Source: Amphritea pacifica
GTDB taxonomy: Bacteria; Pseudomonadota; Gammaproteobacteria; Pseudomonadales; Balneatricaceae
Direction of reading: 5' to 3'
NCBI RefSeq assembly: GCF_016924145.1
Contig: NZ_JAFFZO010000023.1
Span: forward strand, 19,100 to 83,099
DNA length: 64,000 bases
Part shown: in pieces, positions 50,626-59,376 of the stretch
How positions within the stretch are numbered: the first letter of the stretch is position 1
Layout of the letters: the number at the start of each line of letters is the position of its first letter
The notes under the pieces: generated by a model
Databases searched by the model: none
Told to the model about the DNA's origin: nothing
Seen by the model: only the letters and a program-made list of their open reading frames with translations
Translations under genes and position numbers: made by a program

Positions 50626-51186
50626 ATGGATATTCGTGCGTTCTTTGCGCTGGCCCTGCCGGGTTCTGTGGCCCGCTGGCTGGCAGATTACGCTGATACC
50701 CTGTGTCAGTTTGACAAGCAGATAGAAGTAAACTGGGTTGATGCTGAATCCTATCATCTGACGCTGTGCTTTCTGGGCGAGATCTCCCTGGAACAGATCG
50801 ATCAGCTGGAAGATATAGCACGTAATAAGCTGGCTGAAGTCCGCTCATTTCAGGTGCGTATCAATACTGCAGAGTATTACCCGGTGAGTCGTCAACTGGC
50901 GGTTATTGCGGCGATGAGTCAGGAAGATGAAGAGCTGAGTGCGCTTAACCGGTCGATGATGGAGATCGCTCTGGAAGCGGGTATCGAGTTTAAAGAGGAA
51001 GATTTTAAACCTCATATTACGCTGGGACGGTTGCCTGCCCGAAATCAGTTTGAACCGCCCGAAGAGTGGCCCACACTGGACCTTTTCAGCCTGGCAGACT
51101 CAGTGATTCTGTTTCAGAGCAAACCGGGTGAGCGCGGATCTATCTACACGCCGCTGTTTACCATTCCCTTGCAGGATATGGCCTGA
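50626..51186 (+). CDS. thpR: RNA 2',3'-cyclic phosphodiesterase
   Basis: ThpR (LigT) opens 2',3'-cyclic phosphates on RNA and can join tRNA halves in vitro. It belongs to the 2H phosphoesterase family. The two H-x-T/S-x motifs are HLTLCF (about residue 45) and HITLGR (about residue 128), each in a matching half of the 186-residue protein. FFALALPG near the start is typical. It lies between the GST-like gene and trhP on the same strand. Confidence 0.93.
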   Translation: MDIRAFFALALPGSVARWLADYADTLCQFDKQIEVNWVDAESYHLTLCFLGEISLEQIDQLEDIARNKLAEVRSFQVRINTAEYYPVSRQLAVIAAMSQEDEELSALNRSMMEIALEAGIEFKEEDFKPHITLGRLPARNQFEPPEEWPTLDLFSLADSVILFQSKPGERGSIYTPLFTIPLQDMA

Positions 51187-51223
51187 GCCAGCTGCAGAAC
51201 CTAACTTTTCAATGTTGTGAAAA

Positions 51224-52588
51224 ATGTTTAAACCAGAACTCCTTTCGCCAGCGGGAACGCTGCGCAATATGAAATACGCCTTCGCCTATGGTGCCGATGC
51301 GGTCTATGCCGGTCAGCCTCGTTATAGTCTGCGGGTGCGTAACAACGATTTTAATCTGGATAACCTGCATGAGGGGATTAATATCGCCCATGCGCAGGGT
51401 AAAAAACTGTATGTGGCGAGTAATATCATGCCTCACAACAGTAAACTGAAGACCTATATTGATGACCTGCGTCCGGTGATCGAGATGGGGCCGGATGCGC
51501 TGATTATGTCAGATCCCGGGCTGATTCTGATGGTGAAGGAACAGTGGCCCGATGTGCCGATTCATCTGTCGGTACAGAGCAACACCATGAACTGGGCCAG
51601 TGTGAAGTTCTGGCATCAGGCGGGTATTGAACGGATTATTATGTCCCGTGAACTGTCGCTGGATGAGATCGGTGAGATCCGTGAGAAGTGCCCGGAGATA
51701 GAGCTGGAAGTGTTTGTTCACGGTTCACTCTGTATTGCTTACTCAGGGCGCTGCCTGTTGTCGGGATATATCAATCACCGTGATCCCAATCAGGGTACCT
51801 GCACTAACTCCTGCCGCTGGAAGTACGATGCTCATGAGGCGACTCAGAGTGATAATGGTGATCTGATTCCGGTACAAAATTTTGACCCGAATGAGGAGTC
51901 TGTTCAGCCAGCGCTGGGAGAGGGCGAACCAACCAGCAGGATGTATCTGTTGCAGGAAGAGACCCGTCCCGGTGAATATATGCCCGCCTTTGAGGATGAG
52001 CATGGCACCTACATCATGAACTCAAAGGACCTGCGGGCGATTCAGCATGTCCACCGACTGACTGAGATGGGAATCCACTCACTCAAGATCGAAGGCCGGA
52101 CCAAGTCTCACTACTATGTTGCACGCACCGCGCAGGCCTACCGTAAGGCGATCGATGATGCGGTGGCCGGACGTCCGTTTGATATGGGGCTGATGGATAC
52201 GCTGGAAAATCTGGCCAACCGTGGCTACACCGAAGGTTTCTATCGCCGCCATGTACATGACGAGTATCAGAACTATGAAACCGGTAACTCTGTCGGTGTA
52301 CACCAGCAGTTTGTCGGCGAGGTGATCGGCCGTGATGCACAAAAGGGAACGCTGGATATCGAAGTGAAAAACCGCTTTATGGTGGGCGATACCCTGGAGC
52401 TGATGACGCCGTCTGGCAACCGCAAGTTTAAACTGGAGCATCTGGAGAACCTGCAGGGTGAAGCCAGAGATTGTGCTCCGGGCTCGGGCCATAAGGTGCG
52501 TTTGCCGCTGGATACCGATGCTGACCTGGAATATGCTCTGCTGATGCGGGATCTGCCCAATGCACCGGCATTTGAAAGCGGTAACTAA
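51224..52588 (+). CDS. trhP: tRNA 5-hydroxyuridine modification protein TrhP (YegQ, peptidase U32 family)
   Basis: TrhP is required for prephenate-dependent 5-hydroxylation of uridine 34 in tRNA. The 454-residue protein begins KPELLSPAGTLRNMKYAFAYGADAVYAGQ-like. It has the U32 signature EVFVHGSLCIAYSGRCLLSGY near residue 165, followed by Cys residues in GTCTNSCRWKY that probably ligate an Fe-S cluster. The length matches YegQ (453). It ends at a terminator. Confidence 0.95.
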   Translation: MFKPELLSPAGTLRNMKYAFAYGADAVYAGQPRYSLRVRNNDFNLDNLHEGINIAHAQGKKLYVASNIMPHNSKLKTYIDDLRPVIEMGPDALIMSDPGLILMVKEQWPDVPIHLSVQSNTMNWASVKFWHQAGIERIIMSRELSLDEIGEIREKCPEIELEVFVHGSLCIAYSGRCLLSGYINHRDPNQGTCTNSCRWKYDAHEATQSDNGDLIPVQNFDPNEESVQPALGEGEPTSRMYLLQEETRPGEYMPAFEDEHGTYIMNSKDLRAIQHVHRLTEMGIHSLKIEGRTKSHYYVARTAQAYRKAIDDAVAGRPFDMGLMDTLENLANRGYTEGFYRRHVHDEYQNYETGNSVGVHQQFVGEVIGRDAQKGTLDIEVKNRFMVGDTLELMTPSGNRKFKLEHLENLQGEARDCAPGSGHKVRLPLDTDADLEYALLMRDLPNAPAFESGN

Positions 52589-52602
52589 TTGATAATATGT
52601 AT

Positions 52603-52630
52603 AAAAAAGGTATCCTGAGATACCTTTTTT
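52603..52630 (+). terminator. Rho-independent terminator after trhP
   Basis: A 12-bp perfect stem (AAAAAAGGTATC / GATACCTTTTTT) with a CTGA loop, 14 bases after the trhP stop. Confidence 0.93.
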
Positions 52631-52684
52631 TATGCCATGGCTGGCGCCTTAGCCAGTTTTTACAGATGAGTGTAGTTGGATCTG

Positions 52685-53512
52685 ATGCAGCAGGATAAAT
52701 ATTCCCTTGGCCGGGCATTGCGCCCTTTCTCCTTTTCGGTGGCGCTGATCACCTGTCTGGTGGGGATTGTCAGTGCGTTGCAACAGCCAGGCTTCAGTTA
52801 TTCTGCGGCTGTGCTGATTATTCTGGCGGCGTTACTGTTGCAGGCCGGCGTTAACCTGATCAATGACCATGCTGATCTGCAGCGTCTCAGCAGTACACTT
52901 GCCCGGGGGCGGGTGGTGCGTAATTTCAGGCTTGGACTGGTCTGTTTTCTGCTGGCGGCGGTGATCGGTATCTACCTGATCAGCTATGCTGGTCTGGGGT
53001 TGCTGCTATTGCTGTTGGTTGGGCTTGCCGGAGCGCTGGGATATACCGTGGAACCGGTCAACTTCAAGCGCCGGGGGCTGGCGGTGATACTGGTGTTCTG
53101 GCTAATGGGCGTACTGATGGTGTGCGGCAGTTACTATATTCTCGCAGGTGAGGTGAACTGGCCACTGTTCTGGCGTTCGATCCCGGTCAGCCTGATAAGC
53201 TCACTGTTGTTACTGGCGAATGAGATTCGTGATGTCGACAGTGACCGTGCGGCGGGTATAAACACCCTGACGGTGCGTATTGGTATTACCCGGGCCCGGA
53301 AACTCTACCTGTTACTGTTGCTGTCAGTTGTGCTGGTAACCTCCCTGTTGTGGATCACCGGCGTGATAGACGGTATCTGGTGGCTGGCCAGTGTGCCGCT
53401 GATCTGGTTGCTTTATAAACAGCAACAGGAGGCGCAGGGCAGAGCGTCATTGCCGCCGGCCAGTGGCCGTTTCTTCATGCTGTTTGGTCTGCTTTACTGC
53501 CTTAGCCTGTAA
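52685..53512 (+). CDS. UbiA-family (MenA-like) prenyltransferase
   Basis: The 275-residue polytopic membrane protein has about eight or nine helices and the two Asp-rich motifs of UbiA prenyltransferases, NLINDHADL (about residue 58) and NEIRDVDSDRAAG (about residue 180). The overall pattern is like MenA (1,4-dihydroxy-2-naphthoate polyprenyltransferase). No other menaquinone gene is near, so the acceptor is uncertain. The ATG at 52685 is preferred over the TTG at 52676. Confidence 0.87.
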   Translation: MQQDKYSLGRALRPFSFSVALITCLVGIVSALQQPGFSYSAAVLIILAALLLQAGVNLINDHADLQRLSSTLARGRVVRNFRLGLVCFLLAAVIGIYLISYAGLGLLLLLLVGLAGALGYTVEPVNFKRRGLAVILVFWLMGVLMVCGSYYILAGEVNWPLFWRSIPVSLISSLLLLANEIRDVDSDRAAGINTLTVRIGITRARKLYLLLLLSVVLVTSLLWITGVIDGIWWLASVPLIWLLYKQQQEAQGRASLPPASGRFFMLFGLLYCLSL

Positions 53513-53763
53513 TCCGTTTGGTGTGGCCCTGCCGGGTGGCTTACAGCGTGCCAGAACAGAACTTTAGACTAAGGCCGGACAACGATTGACGATTAATTTA
53601 GTGTATAATTCTGCGGCAGCTTTGCAGAATAACCCATTCAGAAGCGTATACCGCCGTTGCCAGATGAGCGTGTAACCGCTTCGGCAACACTTTACTGAGC
53701 ACGTTAAGGGTTACGCAGATAGCCCTCAACCTATGACATAAGCCTGACATTGCGGAGTCAATA

Positions 53764-55269
53764 ATGAGCGTAATTCGCCAAGACGATTTGATCAGCAGCA
53801 TTGCAGATTCGCTGCAGTTTATCTCCTATTACCATCCGATCGATTTTATTCAGGGGGTGCATGAAGCCTATCTGAAGGAACAGAACCCAGCGGCGAAAGA
53901 CGCCATGGCTCAGATTCTGATCAACTCCCGTATGTGTGCCGAAGGCAAACGCCCAATCTGTCAGGATACCGGCATTGTCACCGTATTTGTCAAAGTCGGT
54001 ATGAACGTGACCTGGGACGCCAGGATGAGCGTTACCGATATGATCAACGAAGGCGTCCGCCGTGCTTACACCCATCCGGACAATGTGCTGCGTGCATCCA
54101 TCCTGGCTGACCCTGCAGGTAAGCGTCAGAATACCAAAGACAACACCCCGGCAGTGATCCACTACGAACTCGTAGAGGGCGATGAGGTTGAAGTTCATGT
54201 GGCGGCCAAGGGGGGCGGTTCTGAAAACAAATCGAAGATGGTGATGCTCAACCCATCTGACAGCATTGTTGACTGGGTTGTGAAAACCGTACCAACAATG
54301 GGCGCTGGCTGGTGTCCACCAGGTATGCTGGGTATCGGTATTGGTGGTACCGCTGAAAAAGCGGCAGTGATGGCGAAAGAGTCGCTGATGGACCCGATCG
54401 ATATTCATGAGCTGCGTGAGCGTGGCCCGCAGAACCGTGTTGAAGAGCTGCGTCTGGAAATTATGGATGCTGTAAACTCACTGGGTATTGGTGCCCAGGG
54501 GCTGGGTGGTCTGACCACCGTGCTGGACGTAAAGATTATGGATTATCCAACTCACGCAGCGTCCTTGCCGGTGTGTATGATCCCTAACTGTGCGGCCACC
54601 CGTCACACTCACTTCAAACTGAATGGCAATGGTCCGGCAGTGCTGACGCCGCCAAGTCTGGATCAGTGGCCAGAGGTGACTTTCGAAGTGGGTGCCAGCA
54701 CCCGCCGGGTGGATCTGAATACCGTCACGCCGGAAGATGTGCTGAGCTGGAAGCCCGGTGAAACAGTATTGCTGAACGGCAAGATGCTGACCGGTCGTGA
54801 TGCGGCGCATAAGAAGATGGTTGAGATGCTCAATAACGGCGAAGATCTGCCGGTAGATCTGAAGGGCCGCTTTATCTACTACGTCGGTCCGGTTGATCCG
54901 GTGCGGGAAGAGGTTGTGGGGCCTGCGGGACCGACTACGGCGACCCGGATGGATAAGTTCACCCGTCAGATTATTGAAAGCACCGGTCTGCTGGGTATGA
55001 TCGGTAAGTCTGAACGGGGCCCGATTGCGATCGATGCTATCCGCGATAACAAAGCGGTTTACCTGATGGCTGTGGGTGGCGCTGCCTATCTGGTATCCAA
55101 GGCGATTACCAATGCTGAAGTACTGGCATTCCCAGAACTGGGGATGGAGGCGATCTACGAGTTTGAAGTGAAAGACATGCCGGTAACGGTGGCCGTAGAT
55201 AGCAGTGGTATCTCAGTGCATAACACGGGGCCCGCGAAGTGGAAGCAGATTATCGCTGAACAGGTTTAG
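53764..55269 (+). CDS. fumA: Fumarate hydratase class I
   Basis: This is the oxygen-sensitive 4Fe-4S fumarase that interconverts fumarate and malate in the TCA cycle. The 501-residue protein has the N-terminal domain with ICQDTGIVTVFVKVG and the substrate segment GGSENKSKM-like, and the C-terminal domain (about 330-500) with GRDAAHKKM and YYVGPVDP. Cys residues in MCAEGKRPICQD-like, MIPNCAA and other positions can ligate the cluster. The symbol fumA covers the FumA/FumB type only. A GGAG site precedes the ATG, and a terminator follows. Confidence 0.95.
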   Translation: MSVIRQDDLISSIADSLQFISYYHPIDFIQGVHEAYLKEQNPAAKDAMAQILINSRMCAEGKRPICQDTGIVTVFVKVGMNVTWDARMSVTDMINEGVRRAYTHPDNVLRASILADPAGKRQNTKDNTPAVIHYELVEGDEVEVHVAAKGGGSENKSKMVMLNPSDSIVDWVVKTVPTMGAGWCPPGMLGIGIGGTAEKAAVMAKESLMDPIDIHELRERGPQNRVEELRLEIMDAVNSLGIGAQGLGGLTTVLDVKIMDYPTHAASLPVCMIPNCAATRHTHFKLNGNGPAVLTPPSLDQWPEVTFEVGASTRRVDLNTVTPEDVLSWKPGETVLLNGKMLTGRDAAHKKMVEMLNNGEDLPVDLKGRFIYYVGPVDPVREEVVGPAGPTTATRMDKFTRQIIESTGLLGMIGKSERGPIAIDAIRDNKAVYLMAVGGAAYLVSKAITNAEVLAFPELGMEAIYEFEVKDMPVTVAVDSSGISVHNTGPAKWKQIIAEQV

Positions 55270-55300
55270 GCACTGGTCACAGACCTGGGATAGCGAATTT

Positions 55301-55327
55301 AAACGCGGCTTCGGCCGCGTTTTTTGT
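55301..55327 (+). terminator. Rho-independent terminator after fumarase
   Basis: AAACGCGGC / GCCGCGTTT with a TTCG loop is followed by a T-run. A group II intron remnant begins four bases beyond it. Confidence 0.92.
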
Positions 55328-55330
55328 TAT

Positions 55331-56141
55331 GTGCGCCAGGCATGGCGCGTAGCGCCTTGACGGGCGCTGTTCCGATACGCGTGGTGGCGGTCGGATAACT
55401 TAGTGGTGAAAGTCCACTATCGGCCCGGTAAGGGGAACGATTAGCCGGACGTTTTGTCGTTATGCGGATGACGGCAATATCTATGTCAGAAGCGAAGCGG
55501 CTGGACAGCGGGTTCTCGACTCTATCACTCGATATCTGGAGAAGACTCTGAAGCTCAGAGTTAATCGAGATAAGAGCGGTTTGGGCAGGCCGTGGCTCAG
55601 GAAGTTCTTGGGTTATACGGTGTGTAGTCGCAAGTACAATGTCCGGCTGAAGATCTCTCCGGGCGCGATCGAGCGTTTTAAGGGTGATCTGAAGGGTGTG
55701 TTTCGGCGAGGCCGGGGACAATCGATCTATCGGGTGGTTGCCAGGCTCAATCCGAAGTTACGCGGCTGGATGAGCTACTTCCGCTACATCGGTGCGAAGG
55801 GTGTCTTGGAAGAGTTGGATGGCTGGCTACGGCGCCACCTTCGTAAGATACTCTGGCGCCAGTGGAAGCGGACGGCTACCCGCGCGAGGATGTTGATACG
55901 ACTCGGCCTCTCGGAGGCTCGCGCTTGGGTGAGTGCGAGCAATGGACGTGGTGCGTGGTGGAATGCGGGTGCATCCCACATGAATCATGCCTTGCCGAAG
56001 AAGCGCTTCGACCGAATCGGTCTGGTGTCGTTGGTCGACTATAATCATCGGCTTAACTATTTATCATGAACCGCCGTGGTACGGAACCGTATGCCCGGTG
56101 GTGTGGGAGAGCGGTGAGAGCAATCTCACCTCCTACCCGAT
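55331..56141 (+). mobile_element. Internally deleted group II intron
   Basis: The element starts GTGCGCC, the expected 5' end of a group II intron, and shows domain I features such as GGTGAAAGTCC. It then jumps from about 55450 straight into the middle of a reverse-transcriptase frame. After that frame come a domain V-like stem (56068-56109, with TACGGAACCGTATGCCCGG) and a domain VI ending CCTACCCGAT. It sits just after the fumarase terminator, a favoured position for some bacterial group II introns. With only about 810 bases it cannot encode its own maturase in full. Confidence 0.85.
55452..56069 (+). pseudogene. Group II intron reverse transcriptase/maturase, C-terminal fragment
   Basis: The open frame begins at the catalytic YADD motif (FCRYADDGNIYV) and runs through the maturase thumb (FKGDLKGVFRRGRGQSIYRVVARLNPKLRGWMSYFR-like) to a stop at 56069. 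There is no start codon, and the N-terminal finger and palm blocks are missing. The deletion joint lies at about 55450. It should be inactive as a polymerase. Confidence 0.88.
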
Positions 56142-56260
56142 CCAGGCCATTGATTTAGGTCATCAGTCGATACAAAAGGGTACTCAAGTAGTAAATTCCC
56201 CAGACGCTTCAGTCAGTATACTTTTCAGACCCGTATAAATTACGATGAGAGTACCTGATC

Positions 56261-56641
56261 ATGAAGAAAGTAATGCTTAAGTTGCTATCAGCAGCCGCGA
56301 TGGTTGGCATGGTAGCTACTTCTGCGCAGGCCGATGAAGCAGCCATGGCTGCTGCCGGTGCAGAAGTGTTTAAACGGTGCCAGGCATGTCACTCTACTGA
56401 CAGCAGCAAAAATGCCTTTGGTCCGAGTCTTATCGGTGTTGTTGGCAGAGAGGCTGCTTCACTGCCACGCTTTGCCTATTCTGAAGCGCTGAAACAATCT
56501 GGCATCACCTGGACCGAGGATAATCTGCGTAAGTGGGTTTCTGATAATACTAAACTGGTTCCGGGCACCCGGATGCGTCACGTTTCGATCACTGATCCTG
56601 CCGAACAGGATTATCTGATCGCTTATCTGAAAACGTTATAA
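56261..56641 (+). CDS. Class I c-type cytochrome
   Basis: This is a periplasmic electron carrier of 126 residues. It has a signal peptide (about 1-24, ending SAQA), one haem-binding site CQACH (Cys40, Cys43, His44) and the conserved FGPSLIGVVGREA after it. Met near residue 107 (GTRMRHV) is the likely axial ligand. It resembles small cytochromes c2/c550. It stands alone after the intron remnant and before a terminator. Confidence 0.93.
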   Translation: MKKVMLKLLSAAAMVGMVATSAQADEAAMAAAGAEVFKRCQACHSTDSSKNAFGPSLIGVVGREAASLPRFAYSEALKQSGITWTEDNLRKWVSDNTKLVPGTRMRHVSITDPAEQDYLIAYLKTL

Positions 56642-56648
56642 GTCTGAC

Positions 56649-56682
56649 TCAGCGGGATAACGTCCCGCTGATTCTTTTCTTT
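56649..56682 (+). terminator. Terminator after the cytochrome c gene
   Basis: TCAGCGGGA / TCCCGCTGA pair perfectly around TAACG and are followed by TTCTTTTCTTT, eight bases after the stop. Confidence 0.88.
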
Positions 56683-56713
56683 ACTGCCGCTTGGACCCAT
56701 CCCTGCGCTGCTA

Positions 56714-57043
56714 TCAGGCGCACTGGGTAATCTTGCTGAGCCGGCTTTTAATCGCCATATAGCGGGGCATCGGTCCGACATCTTCGTAGACAGGATCTCC
56801 CTCTTCCACACGAATAACTTTGGTGCCCGCCCGGTAGGGCATCTTCTCTTCAATTTCAAGCAGCGCTGCATGCAACAGGTCGGCCACCAGTTGTTCTTCA
56901 GAGCAATGAAACAGCTCAGCTAACGCTTCAACTTTAAACTTATCCTCTTCGTTTATGGCAAAGTTACAGTCAACCAGTTTCGATTTTTCGGTCGATTGAT
57001 CCTCAAGCTTCTTAATAAGCTGAGCCACATGGTTGTTCGGCAT
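56714..57043 (-). CDS. Conserved small protein of unknown function
   Basis: The 109-residue protein has a helical segment (VEALAELFHCSEEQLVADLLHAALLEIEEKMPY-like, about 38-70) and a C-terminal EGDPVYEDVGPMPRYMAIKSR. It resembles a family found widely in Pseudomonas and relatives that is sometimes labelled 'type 1 pili tip component' without evidence. The N-terminal helix pair could bind DNA or protein. Its function is not known and no pilus genes are near. Confidence 0.8.
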   Translation of the reverse strand: MPNNHVAQLIKKLEDQSTEKSKLVDCNFAINEEDKFKVEALAELFHCSEEQLVADLLHAALLEIEEKMPYRAGTKVIRVEEGDPVYEDVGPMPRYMAIKSRLSKITQCA

Positions 57044-57207
57044 GGTCTATTTCCCCTTTTGGTACTGTCCTATTAAAGATAGTTGACAGAAATAGGCGGG
57101 TAAACGGTGAATTCAAAAAAATCAACATTCAACCCTGTGTAGGTTTTCATTACTATATAGCGATTTTATGACTGTAAGCTGAATCGGCGGGTTGAAGAGA
57201 GGGGAAT

Positions 57208-57651
57208 ATGGCAGAGATTAGGGTTGTAGTGGGGTCTACTTATGGGAATGCCAGTCTGATCGCAGACGACTGCACCGAGCAGCTGAATCAGCTGGGACAC
57301 CGGGCAACATTATTGAATGAACCGACCTACCAGCAGGTGACCGAAAACCCGGATGTGATACTGATCTGCACAGCAACCATTGGCCAGGGGGAGATACCTG
57401 CTAATCTTCAGCCCCTCTATGATCAGCTGCGACAACGTCAGCCGGATTTCTCTGCCGTACGTTTTGGTCTGATTGCCCTGGGAGACAGTTCCTATGAGTC
57501 GTTTGCTGAAGGGGGGAAACAGATGAATGAACTGATGCATGATCTGGGGGCCAGTCCTGTCGGACAGGCACTGTTTATTGATAGCTGTGAAACGCCGGAC
57601 GCCGATGAGGTCGCTGCCGAATGGATTGAACGCTGGTCGGAAAAGCTCTGA
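57208..57651 (+). CDS. Flavodoxin (MioC-like)
   Basis: The 147-residue protein is a short-chain flavodoxin-like FMN carrier. It has the phosphate loop GSTYGNAS (about residues 8-15), the isoalloxazine-contact loops TATIGQGEIPANL and ALGDSSYESFAEGG. The composition and length are near MioC and the flavodoxin domain of sulphite reductase. The partner is unknown. A GAGGGGA site precedes the ATG. It converges on cheX. Confidence 0.9.
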   Translation: MAEIRVVVGSTYGNASLIADDCTEQLNQLGHRATLLNEPTYQQVTENPDVILICTATIGQGEIPANLQPLYDQLRQRQPDFSAVRFGLIALGDSSYESFAEGGKQMNELMHDLGASPVGQALFIDSCETPDADEVAAEWIERWSEKL

Positions 57652-57703
57652 AGGGAGGGGGCTGCAATCAATCTGGCCAGGACGTCTGCGGATTCCCCTC
57701 AGA

Positions 57704-58174
57704 TTAATTACTGGAGCAAAAGGAGATCTCGACGAAAAAATCACCTGAATCGGTCGAGAATGGCACCACAATAATCGGGCCTTTAGAGGAGTGGTTGATA
57801 TGATGAGACTCACCGCTGACAACCACCGGGGTCGCCATATTCAGGTCATACCCTTTCTGAGACAGTTGTGCCACTGCACCGCCAGCAGACATATTGGTCA
57901 ACTCGCCCACCATATCGGTGACGGTTTCATCGATCGTCGTCAGGGTTTCTCCCAGCATCCGCTCGGTAATATCCAGAATCACAGACTGAGTAAAAGAGAC
58001 CGCAAAAGAGCCTTTTGCATGGGGCCCGGCTAACCCCATAATCCCGGTTACATGCCCCTCTGCGCTGGTAGACTGTTTAAGATAGGCTTTTCCCGCTGTG
58101 CACTCTATATTGGCCATGGTCGAGAGAACATTTACCATGGATTTTAAAAACGGGTTGACGTATGCAAACTTCAT
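57704..58174 (-). CDS. cheX: CheX-type chemotaxis phosphatase
   Basis: CheX proteins dephosphorylate response regulators such as CheY-P. The 156-residue protein has the CheC/CheX-like core ITERMLGETLTTIDETVTDMVGELTNMSAGGA, holding the E-x2-N signature (ELTNM). The start is ATG 58174 (MKFAYVNPF) with an AAGAG upstream; a longer frame from 58186 adds four residues. No che or flagellar genes are in the window, so it stands apart as in many gammaproteobacteria. Confidence 0.9.
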   Translation of the reverse strand: MKFAYVNPFLKSMVNVLSTMANIECTAGKAYLKQSTSAEGHVTGIMGLAGPHAKGSFAVSFTQSVILDITERMLGETLTTIDETVTDMVGELTNMSAGGAVAQLSQKGYDLNMATPVVVSGESHHINHSSKGPIIVVPFSTDSGDFFVEISFCSSN

Positions 58175-58348
58175 AACTCTTACCACCCTTTAAAAACAAG
58201 CTTATCGCCGAACTGATTGCTGAACCCTGTTGTTCATGACTGGAATACGGGTGTTCATACAAAAAATGGATCTGTTAGACCTAAAATCTAACAAATACAA
58301 AACGCTGAGTCTGTTATATATATGCCAAAATGGGAAGGTGTGAAAAGC

Positions 58349-58413
58349 AGACCGCTGCTTCGCCGCTAGCTAGTGGTTAGAACGTCGCTACGCGATTCGC
58401 TGGAAAAAGCATA
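58349..58413 (+). repeat. Composite mini-hairpin repeat, third copy
   Basis: The block contains GACCGCTGCTTCGCCGC, CTAGCTAG, TTAGAACGTCGCTACGCGA and GGAAAAAGC, the same pieces as the island repeats in a new order. TCGC-TAC-GCGA keeps the triloop stem form. It sits in intergenic DNA far from the 3' end of any rightward gene. Confidence 0.75.
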
Positions 58414-58657
58414 AAACTATTCGTCGAGTTTCTTTCATATTGGCCAGGGGGCAGTCACCCCAGCTATCCACTTCTACCGTCCCTGTCTCCTGAATATGTT
58501 TGTCTTATCCTGCTGAGGAAATGCGCTTCTTAAACCGTTTCCGGGGCGTATCTACAGCTTGGTTTTACGCTGATGAAAAAGGTTTGTGTTGCGTTGCGCT
58601 TATTTTGTAATAATTAAAGCGTCTTATATTTCAACCGGATAGAGCTTATCGGTGCTG

Positions 58658-58680
58658 TTTATGCTGCGATGCAGCATAAA
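58658..58680. repeat. Perfect 10-bp inverted repeat
   Basis: TTTATGCTGC and GCAGCATAAA flank GAT. There is no T-tract on the plus side. It could be an operator or a hairpin; no neighbouring regulator was identified. Confidence 0.7.
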
Positions 58681-58882
58681 AGGCGTGACTTTGTTCGCGT
58701 GGTTGTATATAAATTATACAGTCTGTTTGTTTGTACCAAGCTAATAGAGCAGGCGATATCGGTCAATCAAAATTTTACCAAAGATAATAATCGAATATTT
58801 TTTTGGATATTCGGGTTCAGTTTTAAGCAGAGTCGTCTTCTTAATTTTATGTTGCGCAATAATACAGCGCCGGAGGTAAACG

Positions 58883-59068
58883 ATGAGCATACCTACCCGT
58901 ATGGACTTAACTGAACTATTTGAAAGAACACAATCGCTGGCTGACAGCTACTATGAAATCCTGTCATCCTGCGATAGTGTTGATGAGATCGCGTCTCTCA
59001 ACAGCTGGTATTTGAATGCCATCCATGGGCTTTGGATACTCACCCCAGTGACTGAGCAAGCGGCATAA
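58883..59068 (+). CDS. Small hypothetical protein
   Basis: This is a 61-residue protein (MSIPTRMDLTELFERTQSLADSYYEIL...). A GGAGG seven bases before the ATG makes translation likely. The sequence is acidic and helical with no recognised domain. The gene is flanked by long intergenic stretches with repeats, so it may belong to the accessory region. Confidence 0.6.
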   Translation: MSIPTRMDLTELFERTQSLADSYYEILSSCDSVDEIASLNSWYLNAIHGLWILTPVTEQAA

Positions 59069-59197
59069 CACCCGGAACTTCTGTGATGTTGCTGCCTGGC
59101 TTTAAGGTTTATCGTGTTTTATAGGGCAAGGATTGCTTCATGGCAGCTACTGATTGAGTTTTATTCTCCAGTCCCCTCTGTCAATCTAAAGCAGACT

Positions 59198-59265
59198 CAC
59201 CACCGAGTACACGAAGAACACAGAGTAAATCTGATGAGTTGCTCTTCTCCGTGTCCTCTGTGGTG
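59198..59265. repeat. Dispersed inverted repeat of the ACCAC-GAG-ACACG type
   Basis: A left arm reading CACCACCGAGTACACGAAGA and a right arm whose reverse complement reads CACCACAGAGGACACGGAGA form an imperfect long hairpin. This word type recurs in intergenic DNA of many bacteria, where it gives rise to spurious 'HHREHRGHRG' frames. A half copy occurs at 62938-62966. The 308-base gap between the small gene and the EamA gene contains nothing else recognised. Confidence 0.8.
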
Positions 59266-59376
59266 AAAGCTTTGCCTATGCTTTTGAGTCTTAGGGGATT
59301 GGGAGCAGTTGACCATAAGCGAGCCTTCGTGATCCACTACGGAGCTAAATAAGCATCACTTAAGGATCGACAGCCT

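Larger units (their letters stand above)
58175..58882. other. Long intergenic region, AT-rich with repeats
   Basis: This stretch of about 700 bases between cheX and a small gene holds a third copy of the mini-hairpin repeat (58349-58413), a perfect 10-bp palindrome (58658-58680) and AT-rich DNA. A frame at 58669-58914 has no ribosome site and starts within the palindrome, so it is not called. Confidence 0.6.

Noticed and set aside
53586-53609. Promoter with TTGACG and TATAAT before fumarase
   Set aside because: The spacer is only 12 bases, too short for a sigma-70 promoter. The good -10 alone was not enough to call it.
58669-58914. 81-codon frame before the small gene
   Set aside because: It starts inside the 10-bp palindrome, has no ribosome site, and overlaps the start of the better supported gene at 58883.
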